Below are positions 5,448 to 5,597 of a DNA stretch of 5,597 nucleotides, one piece after another. Source of the DNA: Fimadaptatus sp963928645 (GTDB lineage: Bacteria; Bacillota; Clostridia; Christensenellales; Aristaeellaceae); the NCBI GenBank assembly GCA_963928645.1, contig CAWVGT010000236.1, positions 1 through 5,597 on the forward strand. The letters run 5' to 3'. The notes below the pieces were generated by a model, which saw only the letters and a program-made list of their open reading frames with translations, searched no databases and was not told the DNA's origin. The position numbers and the translations under genes were made by a program. Positions within the stretch are counted from its first letter, which is position 1. Every line of letters starts with the position of its first letter.

Positions 5448-5597
5448 ATGCCGTGGGATAAGCTCGTCTGGTTGATAGGATACGTCATTTTCTTGGCAGG
5501 CATTTCGGTGTACTCGCGCAGCAAGGCCGATACGCTCAACAAGTTCGTGTTGGGCGGGCGCAACGTCGGGCCGTGGATGAGCGCGTTCGCGTATGGA
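5448..5597 (+). CDS. Sodium/solute symporter (SSS family, PutP-like), N-terminal part
   Basis: Only the first 50 residues are in the window; the frame is open at the right edge. A membrane helix spans about residues 6-22 (LVWLIGYVIFLAGISVY), followed by a short polar loop and then FVLGGRNVGPWMSAFAYG (33-50). The LGGR-x-x-GPW-x-x-AF signature after the first helix is typical of the sodium:solute symporter family, which uses the Na+ gradient to import proline, sugars, carboxylates and other solutes. The substrate cannot be assigned from this fragment. It has its own strong promoter, a leader hairpin and a candidate operator. Codon use differs from the oxidoreductase gene: three of five Leu are TTG and two of three Ile are ATT, though the sample is small. 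Confidence 0.87.
   Translation, partial: MPWDKLVWLIGYVIFLAGISVYSRSKADTLNKFVLGGRNVGPWMSAFAYG

Noticed and set aside
5309..5563. Minus-strand 84-codon frame at the right edge
   Set aside because: It is antisense to the symporter start, promoter and leader, which are better supported.

Overview
The window reads as chromosomal sequence from a GC-rich bacterium. AGGAGG-type ribosome binding sites, TTGACA/TATAAT-like promoters and a Thr/Pro-linked membrane polysaccharide deacetylase suggest a GC-rich anaerobic Bacillota (clostridial or Christensenellales-like). That placement is an inference from style and gene content; there is no rRNA or marker gene to confirm it.

Layout. Positions 1-350 hold three diverged copies of a 130-146 bp direct repeat. 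Positions 385-724 have no supportable gene. A minus-strand gene (772-2109) encodes a membrane-anchored NodB/CE4 polysaccharide deacetylase and ends at a strong intrinsic terminator (725-761). A 228 bp divergent intergenic region (2110-2337) carries candidate promoters for the plus-strand pair. That pair is a Gfo/Idh/MocA-family NAD(P)-dependent oxidoreductase (2338-3477) followed by a HAD-family phosphatase (3474-4127), overlapping by 4 bases as GTGA. A GC hairpin with a short T tail (4183-4212) closes the operon. From about 4411 to 5215 there is no convincing gene; its core (4547-5060) is an imperfect tandem array with a 107 bp period. A near-consensus promoter (5337-5365) then drives an SSS-family sodium/solute symporter, of which only the first 50 codons are inside the window.

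How the genes may work together. The oxidoreductase and phosphatase are almost certainly co-translated and plausibly act on a sugar, inositol or related polyol and its phosphate ester; the substrate cannot be read from sequence. The deacetylase is a separate, divergently transcribed envelope function. The symporter is a separate transcription unit with its own promoter and leader; whether it imports the substrate of the dehydrogenase pair is speculation.

No defence system, CRISPR array, phage module or insertion sequence is visible. The most unusual material is non-coding: two repeat arrays flanking the three-gene block, with some shared short motifs, and an alternating homogenisation pattern inside the right-hand array. 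The Gfo and HAD genes also use ATA almost exclusively for isoleucine despite high GC.
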